Assembly (NCBI GenBank): GCA_001508855.1
Contig: LGFL01000003.1
Span: 1 to 64,000, forward strand
Source of the DNA: Thermoanaerobacterales bacterium 50_218
GTDB lineage: Bacteria; Bacillota; DSM-12270; Thermacetogeniales; Thermacetogeniaceae
Reading direction: 5' to 3'
Length of the DNA stretch: 64,000 nucleotides
Part shown: positions 42,017 through 50,894 of the stretch, in pieces
How the letters are laid out: each line of letters opens with the position of its first letter
How positions within the stretch are numbered: the first letter of the stretch is position 1
Program-made: the position numbers and the translations under genes
Notes under the pieces: generated by a model
The model's input: the letters and a program-made list of their open reading frames with translations, nothing else
Databases searched by the model: none
Told to the model about the DNA's origin: nothing

Positions 42017-43171
42017 CTAGGCGACAAAAAAGCCCAAGAACTTTTTAAAAAGAAGCCAAAAGCTTGCTCTGGGAACGCTTTCTTTGGCTACAAGGGGCAC
42101 CTTTTCCACGGCCTTGCCATCAGCAAGAATTAAGAGCTCCCCTAAGACTTCTCCTTTACGCACAGGTGCAGCTACTAAAGAAGGCAGGTTTGCCTGTGTC
42201 TTGACCTCCACATCTTCCCCCTTTTTCACCACAACCCCGGCCTTTTTGGCTACCCCGACTTTGACCTTATCTTTTTCGCCCTTGGCAACAGGAACCGAAA
42301 TAATCACCTTTTCAGGGGAAGCAACTTCCCTAAAGGCGTAGTTAGCAAAACCCCAGTTGTAAATCTTGATCGATTCCCGAAAGTGGCCGCGCGGCTCAGG
42401 AACACCGAAGACGCAGCAGATCAAGCGCAACCCATCTCTTTTCACTGTCGAAGCTAAGCAGTATTTTGCTTCTGAGGTCCAGCCAGTCTTAAAGCCGTCT
42501 GTTCCCTGGTACCACCACAAAAGTTTATTAGTGTTATCGAGCTTTGGCCTTCCACCACGCAGCTTGTCGTAGTGCTTAATCGAGGTCAACTCCAGTAATT
42601 CGGGATATTTTAGGCATTCGCGGCAAATCTGGGCCATGTCATAAGCACTCGTGTAATGGTCTTCAGCAGGAAGACCGTAGGCATTCACGAAATGAGTGTT
42701 CTTCAAACCCAGTGACTTCGCTTTCTGGTTCATCAAATGAACAAATGCCTGGTGACTTCCAGCGATGTGTTCAGCAACCGCCACACAGGCGTCGTTTGCT
42801 GACCCCACAGCAATTGCAATTAACATCTCCCTAAGCGAAAATTCTTCTCCAGGCTCCAGCCAAATTTGGGAACCGCCAAGTTTCCAGGCTTCCTCACTAG
42901 CAATGACCCGGTCTTCCCAACTAACTTTTCCTTTGGCAATTGCCTCGACTGCCACGAGCAAGGTCATTACTTTGGTAACACTGGCCGGGGCAACCCGCTT
43001 GTGGGGTTCTTTGGAGTAAAGGATCTTTCCTGTACTCGCTTCCATTAGCACCGCAGACACGGCATTAGTCTCTAGAGGCACATTCGCTTCCGCCTCGGCC
43101 AGGGAAACAGGAAACAACTGAAGGAAGATGGTGAAGGTGACAACGATCGCTAGAACTCTGCGGAAAAGCAT
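42017..43171 (-). CDS. dacF: D-alanyl-D-alanine carboxypeptidase DacF
   Basis: 384-residue low-molecular-weight PBP trimming D-Ala from stem peptides, thought to adjust spore cortex cross-linking. A signal peptide (about residues 1-27, hydrophobic then AEAEAN) is followed by SxxK in PASVTKVMT, SAND (SxN type) and KTGWTSEAK. A C-terminal beta domain and a short hydrophobic/amphipathic tail (SFWLLFKKFLGFFVA) would anchor it. The first in-frame start is TTG 43174; ATG 43171 has the better SD spacing. It lies upstream of spoIIAA as in Bacillus, but a terminator separates them. Confidence 0.92.
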   Translation of the reverse strand: MLFRRVLAIVVTFTIFLQLFPVSLAEAEANVPLETNAVSAVLMEASTGKILYSKEPHKRVAPASVTKVMTLLVAVEAIAKGKVSWEDRVIASEEAWKLGGSQIWLEPGEEFSLREMLIAIAVGSANDACVAVAEHIAGSHQAFVHLMNQKAKSLGLKNTHFVNAYGLPAEDHYTSAYDMAQICRECLKYPELLELTSIKHYDKLRGGRPKLDNTNKLLWWYQGTDGFKTGWTSEAKYCLASTVKRDGLRLICCVFGVPEPRGHFRESIKIYNWGFANYAFREVASPEKVIISVPVAKGEKDKVKVGVAKKAGVVVKKGEDVEVKTQANLPSLVAAPVRKGEVLGELLILADGKAVEKVPLVAKESVPRASFWLLFKKFLGFFVA

Positions 43172-43248
43172 CAAATCCCCCCTTGCACGTTCTCCCCTTT
43201 ATTATCTGCACTTTTAAAATGATTAACTCCAGGAACCCCTTTCCATTT

Positions 43249-44574
43249 TTACTCATCAGCTTGAAAGTCGGGAGAGATGACTTTATGGACAAGGGGAGGT
43301 GTCACTGGGGGTTCAGCGGAAAAGTGAAAGGCGGTTTCGACCAGTTTCTTTGCTTCATCGAGGTGTCTGCTGTTGTTAAAGTGAAGCACGGCAAGGGTCT
43401 CTCCAGGCGAAACGTAATCCCCCACCTTCTTCATTAAGGTCAGCCCTGCTGCAGGGTCAACTTGGTCACCCTTATTCAGCCGGCCCGCTCCCAGCAGGAG
43501 AGCCGCATTCCCAATACTTCTTGCCTTAATCTCTTTGATATAACCCGCACACCCTGACTTGACCTCCAGTATTTGCGAAGAACAAGGAAGAAGGTCCAAA
43601 TTGGCGACAACGTCAGGGTTGCCCCCCTGGGCTAGGATCATCTCCCGCAGTTTTTCCAAACCTGCTTCTTCCCGGAGCAGTTTCACCAGCTTTTCCTTCC
43701 CAGCACTTGCCGAGGGAACAATACCAGCCAACACGAGCATTTGGCTCCCCAATTCGAGACAGAGTTCCACCAGGTCTTGGGGTCCCCTACCCTGCAGGGT
43801 GAGGATCGCCTCCCGAACTTCGAGGGCATTTCCCACAGAAAATCCCAGAGGCTGTTCCATGTTGCTGAGAACTGCCACCGCTTTTTTACCGAATTGCTTG
43901 ACCAGAACAACCATCATTTCAGCCAGTCGGCGAGCAGACTCAAGGTCGGGAAGAAAACCCCCAGAACCAACCTTAACATCGAAGACAATACAGTCTGTTC
44001 CACAAGCTATTTTTTTGGAGACGATGCTGCTGACGATCAAGGGGATGCAGTCGACTGTGGCGGTGACATCTCTGAGGGCGTAGATCTTCTTATCTGCAGG
44101 GACAAGGTTCGAAGTTTGTTCAGAGATCACTGCACCGACCCTTTTGGCGATTTCTTTTATCTCCCTGGGCCGGAGATCCACTCGAAACCCGGGAATGCTC
44201 TCCAGTTTGTCGATTGTTCCCCCAGTGTGACCAAGAGCCCGACCTGCCAGTTTGACCACGGTTGCCCCTGCGGCAACAACAAGGGGAACCACTACAAGGG
44301 TTGTCTTATCTCCAACACCTCCGGTGCTGTGTTTGTCGACCTTGAGACCAGGGATATCGGACAAATCAAGGACTTCCCCTGAGGAGATAAACGCCTTTGT
44401 CAAGAACCTCGTTTCGGAAAAATCAAGGCCTTGCAAGAAAGCAGCCATCAGAAAAGCTGACATCTGATAATCTGGTATTTCTCCTCGCGTATAGCTTTGA
44501 ACGAGGAAATCGATTTCCTCTTCAGTAAGTTTCCCTCCATCCCGCTTTTTGGTGATCAGGTCGATGACCTGCAA
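43249..44574 (-). CDS. pdp: Pyrimidine-nucleoside phosphorylase
   Basis: 441-residue phosphorylase releasing ribose- or deoxyribose-1-phosphate from uridine, thymidine or deoxyuridine. The family phosphate-binding stretch KHSTGGVGDKTTL and the KLAGRALGHTGGTIDKLESIPGF motif (parts) are clear; FDVKVGSGGF is also present. The TTG start has GGAGGTGA upstream. Adjacent deoB would convert the sugar-1-phosphate to the 5-phosphate, forming a salvage pair. In Bacillus a purine phosphorylase (punA) holds this slot between drm and dacF. Confidence 0.93.
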   Translation of the reverse strand: MQVIDLITKKRDGGKLTEEEIDFLVQSYTRGEIPDYQMSAFLMAAFLQGLDFSETRFLTKAFISSGEVLDLSDIPGLKVDKHSTGGVGDKTTLVVVPLVVAAGATVVKLAGRALGHTGGTIDKLESIPGFRVDLRPREIKEIAKRVGAVISEQTSNLVPADKKIYALRDVTATVDCIPLIVSSIVSKKIACGTDCIVFDVKVGSGGFLPDLESARRLAEMMVVLVKQFGKKAVAVLSNMEQPLGFSVGNALEVREAILTLQGRGPQDLVELCLELGSQMLVLAGIVPSASAGKEKLVKLLREEAGLEKLREMILAQGGNPDVVANLDLLPCSSQILEVKSGCAGYIKEIKARSIGNAALLLGAGRLNKGDQVDPAAGLTLMKKVGDYVSPGETLAVLHFNNSRHLDEAKKLVETAFHFSAEPPVTPPLVHKVISPDFQADE

Positions 44575-44588
44575 AAAATCACCTCCAC

Positions 44589-45800
44589 TTAGAAGAGATC
44601 AGACTTGAAAATTTCGAGAATCGGTGTTCCTTCTCCAGTCTCGACTCCGAAGAAGTGAGCGAGTGTTGCTCCCAGATCAGCCATTGTCTGACGGGTACCC
44701 ACAGGAAGGGGCTCGATATCTGGTCCCGAAATCAGCAGGGGAACGTACTCGCGCGAGTGATCAGTGCTCGGTGTTGTGGGATCACAGCCATGGTCAGCAG
44801 TAATCACCAGGAGGCTACCTGGAGCCAGTTTTTCAAGGATTTTAGGGAGGAACTGGTCAAATTCAGCTAATGCCCGCGCAAACCCTCGACAATCGTTGCG
44901 GTGTCCGTAAAGGGTGTCAAAATCAACGAGGGTGGCAACTACCAGTCCTTCCTCGAGTTCCTCAAAAGCATCAAGGGCCTTCAGGCAAATTTCCTTGTTG
45001 CCACTTGCAGGAATTTTCGTGGTAATTCCCTGCCCTGCAAAAATATCAGCAACTTTTCCTACAGAAACGACTTCATACCCCGCTTCCTGGAGGTGGTCGA
45101 GAAGTGTCGGTCGGGGGGGAGGAAGAGAGAAGTCCCTCCGCCGCGGTGTGCGCTGGAAGGAGCCTGGCTTCCCGATAAACGGCCTAGCGATTACTCTCCC
45201 TACGGCATGCTTCCCAGTGAGGATCTGTCGGGCGATTTCGCACATCCGGTAAAGCTGAGGTACAGGGATGATCTCTTCATGGGCAGCAACCTGAAAAACA
45301 CTATCTGCTGAAGTATAAACAATGGGACATCCGGTCTCCAGATGCTGCCGCCCCAACTCTTCGATAATTACCGTTCCTGAAGCAGGCTTGTTCCCCAGAA
45401 CTTTTCTCCCGATCCGCGACTCGAAAGCAGTGATCACTTCAGGAGGAAAGCCGTTCGGGTAAACCGGGAATGGCTTCTTCAGGATCACCCCGGTCAACTC
45501 CCAGTGTCCGCTCGTGGAGTCCTTACCTGCGGCCTGCATCTTCATCTTTCCATAGGCAGCCCTGGGTTGTTCTACCGGAGTAACCCCGGAGATGGGAATA
45601 ATGTTTCCGAGACCGAGGAGCCGGAGATTAGGGAGATCTAATCCCCCAACCGCCCGTGCCAGGTTGCCGAGCGTGCAGGAACCCTGATCTCCATAAGCCA
45701 CAGCATCAGGTAGCTCCCCTACACCTACCCCATCGAGAACGAGTAACAGGGCCTTCTTTTTTCCAGCGAACTTTTTATGCTCTCGGGTGTGTCTTTTCAT
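44589..45800 (-). CDS. deoB: Phosphopentomutase
   Basis: 403-residue alkaline-phosphatase-superfamily enzyme interconverting (deoxy)ribose-1- and -5-phosphate. Metal sites: [14 protein letters not shown] at the N-terminus, [11 protein letters not shown] and [23 protein letters not shown] near the end (parts). About 12 extra basic residues precede the conserved start ([16 protein letters not shown]). ATG 45800 lies 26 bases inside xerD with GGGAGG close upstream. Confidence 0.95.
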   Translation of the reverse strand: MKRHTREHKKFAGKKKALLLVLDGVGVGELPDAVAYGDQGSCTLGNLARAVGGLDLPNLRLLGLGNIIPISGVTPVEQPRAAYGKMKMQAAGKDSTSGHWELTGVILKKPFPVYPNGFPPEVITAFESRIGRKVLGNKPASGTVIIEELGRQHLETGCPIVYTSADSVFQVAAHEEIIPVPQLYRMCEIARQILTGKHAVGRVIARPFIGKPGSFQRTPRRRDFSLPPPRPTLLDHLQEAGYEVVSVGKVADIFAGQGITTKIPASGNKEICLKALDAFEELEEGLVVATLVDFDTLYGHRNDCRGFARALAEFDQFLPKILEKLAPGSLLVITADHGCDPTTPSTDHSREYVPLLISGPDIEPLPVGTRQTMADLGATLAHFFGVETGEGTPILEIFKSDLF

Positions 45801-46665
45801 AGACCTCCCTCAACTTCACCTGGGTTATGTGGGTGTAGATTTGCGTAGTGGTGATATCGGCGTGACCGAGGATCTCCTGAACGACCCGGAGATCGGCACC
45901 ATTTTCCAGGAGATGAGTGGCAAACGAGTGGCGTAGAACATGTGGGCTGATTTTTTTTCTGATGCCTGCTTGTTGGGCATAACTTTTGAGAACCTTCCAA
46001 AAGCCCTGACGCGAAAGTCGTTTCCCACTACGATTCAAAAAAACCGCCCTTTCCCAGGAGTTTCTTCTCAGCCTTGGCCTTCCCCTTACGAGATATTCTT
46101 TCATGTAGCGGACAGCAATCATCCCTACCGGAATAATCCTTTCTTTGCGCCCTTTTCCTAGACACCTGACGAACCCGGAGTCAAGGCTCAAGTTTTCCAT
46201 GTTTAATCCCAAGAGTTCGGAAACCCGCATCCCTGTCGCGTACATCAACTCGAGCATCGCCCGGTCGCGGAGTCCAGTCGCAGTTCGTAAATCCGGTTGA
46301 GAAAGAAGCAGTTCCACTTCTTCAACACTCAAAACCCGCGGAAGATTTTTTTCCAGCTTGGGAGATTCCAGACCCTCAGTAGGATCGGCCGCGATTTGGT
46401 GTTCGTGAAGCAAGTAGTGGTAAAAGCAGCGAATTGCAGCAAGATACCGGGAAATTGTCCGGGTTCCCTTACCCTGTTCCCGCTGGCGGGAAAGGTAGTC
46501 GACAATTACACTTTGAGATACTTCACTCACAAGCAGCCCTCTTTGCTTAAGGTACTCCTGGAATCTCAGGAGGTCATAACGGTAAGATTCCACGGTATTG
46601 GCCGAAAGACCTCTTTCCACGCGAAGATAGTTCAAAAATTCGGACAAAATCCTGGCATCAGCCAC
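45775..46665 (-). CDS. xerD: Tyrosine recombinase XerD
   Basis: 296-residue site-specific recombinase resolving chromosome dimers at dif with XerC. The N-terminal SAM-like domain begins [23 protein letters not shown] (part); catalytic residues are Arg in [13 protein letters not shown], and HxxR...H...Y in [26 protein letters not shown]. XerD rather than XerC is favoured by its deoB neighbour, as in Bacillus. No integrase-type mobile context. The start is GTG/ATG-type at 46665, 33 bases after spoIIM. Confidence 0.92.
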   Translation of the reverse strand: MADARILSEFLNYLRVERGLSANTVESYRYDLLRFQEYLKQRGLLVSEVSQSVIVDYLSRQREQGKGTRTISRYLAAIRCFYHYLLHEHQIAADPTEGLESPKLEKNLPRVLSVEEVELLLSQPDLRTATGLRDRAMLELMYATGMRVSELLGLNMENLSLDSGFVRCLGKGRKERIIPVGMIAVRYMKEYLVRGRPRLRRNSWERAVFLNRSGKRLSRQGFWKVLKSYAQQAGIRKKISPHVLRHSFATHLLENGADLRVVQEILGHADITTTQIYTHITQVKLREVYEKTHPRA

Positions 46666-46698
46666 GCAGAAGACCCCCGCTAAAATTTTCCAGAAGTT

Positions 46699-47334
46699 TC
46701 AAGAGAAAAGCAACACCAGCCGCATAACCCCAGGGACTAGATACGCCTCCACGAGTGTCCCAACCAGAAGTAACAAAAAAATAAGAACAAACAGAAAAGT
46801 GTAAACAATAAAATTGTACCAGTTAAAGCCTTTACCGAAACCTAGAAGCAAGAAACTGGAAAAATAATAGGCGATGATCGCAGCACCAAGAAGTGCTGGA
46901 ACATAAAAGAGATTCTGGGGTAAAATCGCCGCGACGGCCAGGAAAATACCCTCCGCGGCCCTCTCTTTAACTAAAAAGCCAACTGTAAACCCGAGGATAA
47001 ACCCTCGAGCACCGACAACAAACAAGATCAACGGAACTCCCAAGACTGTCAGCCCTGAAAACCAGAGTAAGAGTAAAGAGATCAACTGAATCTTCAAGGC
47101 CAGCCACCACAGCAGGAGCTTTTCCGATGAAGTCAAACCCGATGTGGGTGTTCCCGTCCCTCGGAGAAAGCTTTCTAAATAGGAACATAATTCCTGATGC
47201 TGCACAGGGTCCAAAAAGCGCAAGAAGAGGGCACCAGCAACCACCCCAATGATAAAAGACCCAGTGACCAGAAACAAGGGAATTAAGATCTTTTCCTTGG
47301 GGCCAAAAGAAATCCGCAAAACTGGTAGTTGCAT
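46699..47334 (-). CDS. spoIIM: Stage II sporulation protein M
   Basis: 211-residue SpoIIM, a membrane protein of the DMP (SpoIID-M-P) engulfment complex. Five or six hydrophobic segments; features include FLVTGSFIIGVVAGALFL near the N-terminus and GARGFILGFTVGFLVKERAAEGIFLAVAAILPQNLFYVPAL (key part: ILPQNLFYVPALL) conserved in the DUF95 family. ATG 47334. Location beside xerD is the same as in other Clostridia. Confidence 0.9.
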   Translation of the reverse strand: MQLPVLRISFGPKEKILIPLFLVTGSFIIGVVAGALFLRFLDPVQHQELCSYLESFLRGTGTPTSGLTSSEKLLLWWLALKIQLISLLLLWFSGLTVLGVPLILFVVGARGFILGFTVGFLVKERAAEGIFLAVAAILPQNLFYVPALLGAAIIAYYFSSFLLLGFGKGFNWYNFIVYTFLFVLIFLLLLVGTLVEAYLVPGVMRLVLLFS

Positions 47335-47401
47335 CAGCTATCCCGCCAGTTACCAAGTGGTTCTTAACAATCCTATGCTTTCAAAAAGCAGCAGATTCCA
47401 T

Positions 47402-48067
47402 TTAGACACCCCGAAAAAAGTGTCTTTGCAAAGCCCGGGCGAGATAATGAGCTGCCAGTACATCTTCTAAAGCCTTGCTGCTGGCTGCCACTACCGTAAT
47501 CCCACCTCTTTTTTGGGAAGCCAGTTTCAGAACCCTTTCAACGGCAAACTCGGCATTCTCCCATCCTGTGTAGCCATAAGTCCGAGCCACTGTTGCTGTA
47601 AATACGTCAGCACCGGCGTTAAAGGCAGCATCGTAAGCTGTTCCTCCATTGGCAGAAACAGCCACAACAACCTGGTCACGGAAGTCCACCAGTTTTACTG
47701 TTTCTGCACCCATGTTGGGGTAAACCTTACTGATCCGGAGGCCTTCTTCTCTGAGGCCGCAGAGAACTTCAGCAGCACTCAACTGGCGTTCTTCATCTCT
47801 AGCAACACGCGGCTCGGCAATGACTACCACCCCAGTCTCGAATTCTTGAGCCTTTTCTGCGGCGAACTTTCCAATGCGTCGTGGGTTCACCGGAACTGGC
47901 ACCTTGAGGCCAGCGGGAGCAGCACCAAGCACAAGTTTTGCCCCGGCCTGAAGAGCAGCTTCAAGCGTGGTTCCCATATCAACAACATCAACGATTAAGA
48001 CAATATCCCCTCTTCTTGCAGCTTCATAAGCACCACTGGCATCAGCAGCTACGGTTATGGGTCTCAT
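47402..48067 (-). CDS. Conserved protein with weak ComB-like pattern, function unknown
   Basis: About 221-residue soluble alpha/beta protein. The stretch DIVLIVDVVDMGTTLEAALQAGAKLVLGAAP resembles the start of ComB (2-phosphosulfolactate phosphatase) proteins (core DVVDMGTTLEAAL), and VVAVSANGGTAYDAAFNAGADVFTATVARTYG (core SANGGTAYDAAF) the later conserved Asn-Gly-rich loop, but coenzyme M synthesis is not expected here. The frame opens at TTG 48124; ATG 48067 starts closer to the conserved region though it lacks a strong SD. It overlaps the EndoQ-like gene by 26 bases. Function unassigned. Confidence 0.6.
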   Translation of the reverse strand: MRPITVAADASGAYEAARRGDIVLIVDVVDMGTTLEAALQAGAKLVLGAAPAGLKVPVPVNPRRIGKFAAEKAQEFETGVVVIAEPRVARDEERQLSAAEVLCGLREEGLRISKVYPNMGAETVKLVDFRDQVVVAVSANGGTAYDAAFNAGADVFTATVARTYGYTGWENAEFAVERVLKLASQKRGGITVVAASSKALEDVLAAHYLARALQRHFFRGV

Positions 48068-49262
48068 CTCTAGCTTTCGCTTCTTTGAAGACCTTTCCGT
48101 AGGTCCCCCCTCCTCCAGCTTCAATCCTCAGCTTTCCATGCCGTGCTTCCCAAATAAGTTCGGCAATCCTCGTGCCCACGGTATCCTTCAGTTCTTCAAG
48201 ACTCGCTTCGTGGAGAACCCTCATTTCTGTGCCAAACCTGCTCAGAAGCTTTTCTATCGTCCTCGGCCCGACACCTGGTAAGAAGTGCAGAGGAACTTGG
48301 TAATAATAAGGAGGTCGGTGTGATGGGGAATGGGATTCGGACCATTCTCCAATCTCCCGGATCCGGTCAAGAACTCCTTTGACTACATTTTGGCTTCCAC
48401 AGTAAGGACATTTTAGAACAGGTGGTTCCTGCTCGGCAATTCTCTTGCAACTCAGGCAGAAAGTGCGGTGGTATTTGCCCAGTCTGGGATCGAGTCCGTA
48501 GTTGGCCTTAACCTTGCGCCCTTCCTCCCTCTTCAGGGCCTTCAAAAGTTCCTCCCAGTTTGCCGCTTTTAGCTCAAAAACGTTGTATTCTCGGCCCAGG
48601 CTTTTGAGAGAGTGGGCATCAGAATTGCTCAGAAAGGTAATTTCTGAGAGTTCGGCAAGGTGATCAGCAAGTTCCGTATCAGCACTCAGTCCCAGTTCGA
48701 GGGCAAAGATCAACTGGATGCCATCGCTTCCTAAAAGCTCTCGAAGGGAAGCAGTGCACTGTCCGTAAACACCTTGGTGAGGTGTAAAGGCGTGAGCAGG
48801 AAAGAAAATCCCTCCCCTTTCCACAACCTCATAAAGGAGAACTCTCGCAGGTAGAGGACACTTCTGGGTGCTCAAATTGGGGTTGGAGAGGTGTTTTTTT
48901 AGGAATTCGATAAAACTCCGCAGTCGGTCTAGGTGAGGAAAATAAGCAAGCCAGTGGGCATGTCGTCCGTTTTCTTCTGTTGCTTCGATTTCCACCCCGG
49001 GAATTACTGTGAGATCGTCACCATAACGAACCCCACCTTCTGGTAGTTCTTCTGCCCTCCCCTTCCTGAGCAGATCCTCAAATTCCCTGAAAACTCGGGG
49101 ACACGCACAGTCAACGATCCCCAAGATGTCGAGGCCTTTCCTCTTGGCTTCTTCCAAAACGTTTGGGAGAGTCTGATTGCGGGCAGCAGTTACTTTGACA
49201 GGAAAACCATCAAGTGTTCGCCCTAGGTGGATGTGCAGGTCTCCGAAATATTCAACGAGCAT
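48042..49262 (-). CDS. Endonuclease Q-like PHP-domain protein
   Basis: 406-residue protein of the EndoQ type, which nicks 5' of deaminated bases (uracil, hypoxanthine) or abasic sites in DNA. N-terminal PHP metal-binding domain: GDLHIHLG, GIVDCACP, VIPGVEIEATEENG, HWLAYFPH, FPAHAFTP and SNSDAHSLKSLGRE. A zinc finger follows (CLSCKR ... CPYCGS, about residues 275-300), then a helix-hairpin-helix region (LPGVGPRTIEKLLSRFG). All three parts are in the archaeal EndoQ order. It overlaps nudF by 11 bases. Confidence 0.82.
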   Translation of the reverse strand: MLVEYFGDLHIHLGRTLDGFPVKVTAARNQTLPNVLEEAKRKGLDILGIVDCACPRVFREFEDLLRKGRAEELPEGGVRYGDDLTVIPGVEIEATEENGRHAHWLAYFPHLDRLRSFIEFLKKHLSNPNLSTQKCPLPARVLLYEVVERGGIFFPAHAFTPHQGVYGQCTASLRELLGSDGIQLIFALELGLSADTELADHLAELSEITFLSNSDAHSLKSLGREYNVFELKAANWEELLKALKREEGRKVKANYGLDPRLGKYHRTFCLSCKRIAEQEPPVLKCPYCGSQNVVKGVLDRIREIGEWSESHSPSHRPPYYYQVPLHFLPGVGPRTIEKLLSRFGTEMRVLHEASLEELKDTVGTRIAELIWEARHGKLRIEAGGGGTYGKVFKEAKARDETHNRSC

Positions 49263-49806
49263 TTTCCCTCACCAGATAATCAAGGGCTAAGATTCCAATG
49301 ATCGTTTTGGCGTCTTTGATCTCTCCCTCGAAGATCATCTGGCGTGCCTTCTCGAGAGGAACCCAAACGATCTCTAGAAATTCTTCTCCATCAGGATGGG
49401 CCTCGCCTGTCTCCAAACCCTCGGCCAGCATAAGGTGGAGGATTTCATCACTGAATCCTGGAGAAGTGTGGAAAGAGAAGAGGTGTTTCCACTCCTTGGC
49501 GCGGTAACCTGTTTCCTCCTCAAGTTCTCTCTGGGCGCAAGTAAGGGGTTCCTCACCAGGATCGAGCTTTCCCGCAGGCAACTCGAGGAGGGTCTCCTCT
49601 ACCGGTTTGCGAAACTGACGGACGAAAATCACTTCGTTCCTTTCATTCACTGCTGCTATGGCAACAGCCCCGGGATGTTCAACAACTTCCCGCGTTGCCG
49701 TGTTTCCATTAGGAAGCAGGACAGTATCGACTCTTACCTTGATGATCTTTCCCTGAAAGATTCCTTCAGTCTTGATCGTTTTTTCCTCAAACAGTTTACT
49801 CATCAA
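49252..49806 (-). CDS. NUDIX hydrolase, probable ADP-ribose pyrophosphatase
   Basis: 184-residue NUDIX enzyme with a complete box, GKLDPGEEPLTCAQRELEEETGY (catalytic REEEE core in RELEEETG), and the upstream VFVRQFRKPVEETLLELPAG and downstream FHTSPGFSDE typical of ADP-ribose pyrophosphatases (NudF). Start overlaps DUF3866 by 4 bases and end overlaps the EndoQ-like gene by 11, giving a tightly packed operon of four genes from peptidase to EndoQ. Substrate inferred. Confidence 0.88.
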   Translation of the reverse strand: MMSKLFEEKTIKTEGIFQGKIIKVRVDTVLLPNGNTATREVVEHPGAVAIAAVNERNEVIFVRQFRKPVEETLLELPAGKLDPGEEPLTCAQRELEEETGYRAKEWKHLFSFHTSPGFSDEILHLMLAEGLETGEAHPDGEEFLEIVWVPLEKARQMIFEGEIKDAKTIIGILALDYLVRENAR

Positions 49807-50894
49807 TCTCCACCCTTCTCTTTGAGAAATTCTGCCGCTACCAAGCCTGCGGCACCGGCACTCAGGAAGAAAGCAGGGTCATCACTTGGTTTCCTTCCCA
49901 TGCTCTGAACCATGATTCCTTTTTTTTCTAGGTAGCAAAGAGCAGCCTCTCCGTTTCTGACCACGACCCGGTGTTTTTTCAGAACTCCTCCCTCCTTGAG
50001 TTGCTGTTTCACTAGGGCCAACTGATCTGGAGGTAGCTCTGGCAGGGGAACCCATGCGGGTGAAAGAGCAACCTCGCCAAGGGCAGTGAGGGTATGGTGA
50101 CTCACTCCTCGGTGTCTGGGCCGGGGGTCAGCAAAACTCATCCTGGGAATGGCAATTGGTCTTCCTCCCAAAACATTCACAGCATTGATGATTTCTCCTT
50201 GTTCTAAGGCTGTTGTTCCCCACCTCGTCCCTGTTCCCACAATTCCTGGACCCATTGTCACAATGATCACATCTGCGTGAAAAACTGCAAAAGCAGCGAT
50301 CAGAGCGGAGTAAATGTTCACAGCTTCCAGGTCTCCTCCAAAGGCGTGACCGGTGGTCACTGTTCCCGAAAGCATCCCTTTTTCCTTCAATTCCCTGACA
50401 CTTTTGCTCAGTTGGAGGGGAAGAGCAGCACCATCTGTCATCACGTAAACGATCCTTACCTTCTCTTCACTTCCCGCCAGGCAGCCAGCAACTGCAGGCG
50501 CCAGCATGCTGTGGAGTTCCCCAACAATCACCGGGGTTCCAGAAAGAGACTGGAAACTCTCCAGTTCCCTCCTGTAAGGACTCACCTCTTCTTCGACACT
50601 TAAAACTTGTAACTGGTAAGGTGTGTAGCGAAGTTTGATGATGTGTCCCTCTTTTTTCTGCGTCGAAGGGATTTTCGTAAGATTGGCGATGACGAAATGA
50701 TACCCTCCGCTTCCTAAACCAAGCTCAACAGCGGTAGCATTTAGGTAAACCTCATCCCCAGGACTGGCCTTTCCTGTAAGTGAAGGATAATTCCAGGCTA
50801 GGGCGCTTTTTCCCTCGACCTCTACTTCCAGTTCCTGCAACTCCGGCCTGCTTTCCAGAACCCGCGAAACTCGCCCTTTCTTCCAGACAATCAA
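49803..50894 (-). CDS. DUF3866 family protein
   Basis: About 363-residue DUF3866 protein, conserved in spore-forming Firmicutes next to a NUDIX gene and of unknown biochemistry. Features: N-terminal beta-rich KKGRVSRVLESRPELQELEVEVEG (part), central VYVMTDGAALPLQLS, and TTGHAFGGDLEAVNIYSALIAA, VTMGPGIVGTGTRWGTTALEQGE (parts), Gly-rich loops that might bind a nucleotide or cofactor. The frame extends to 50945, but TTG 50894 overlaps the peptidase stop (TTGA) and is 7-9 bases past GGAGTG, so it is the likely start. Confidence 0.8.
   Translation of the reverse strand: MIVWKKGRVSRVLESRPELQELEVEVEGKSALAWNYPSLTGKASPGDEVYLNATAVELGLGSGGYHFVIANLTKIPSTQKKEGHIIKLRYTPYQLQVLSVEEEVSPYRRELESFQSLSGTPVIVGELHSMLAPAVAGCLAGSEEKVRIVYVMTDGAALPLQLSKSVRELKEKGMLSGTVTTGHAFGGDLEAVNIYSALIAAFAVFHADVIIVTMGPGIVGTGTRWGTTALEQGEIINAVNVLGGRPIAIPRMSFADPRPRHRGVSHHTLTALGEVALSPAWVPLPELPPDQLALVKQQLKEGGVLKKHRVVVRNGEAALCYLEKKGIMVQSMGRKPSDDPAFFLSAGAAGLVAAEFLKEKGGD

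Noticed and set aside
43175-43248. Possible sigma-F promoter of dacF (GCAGATAAT as -10)
   Set aside because: No acceptable -35 at 14-16 bases; GAGTT is the best at the right distance.
45775-46665. Tyrosine recombinase gene as a sign of an integrated mobile element
   Set aside because: Sequence and neighbours (deoB, spoIIM) identify chromosomal XerD; no attachment repeats, tRNA or phage genes are present.
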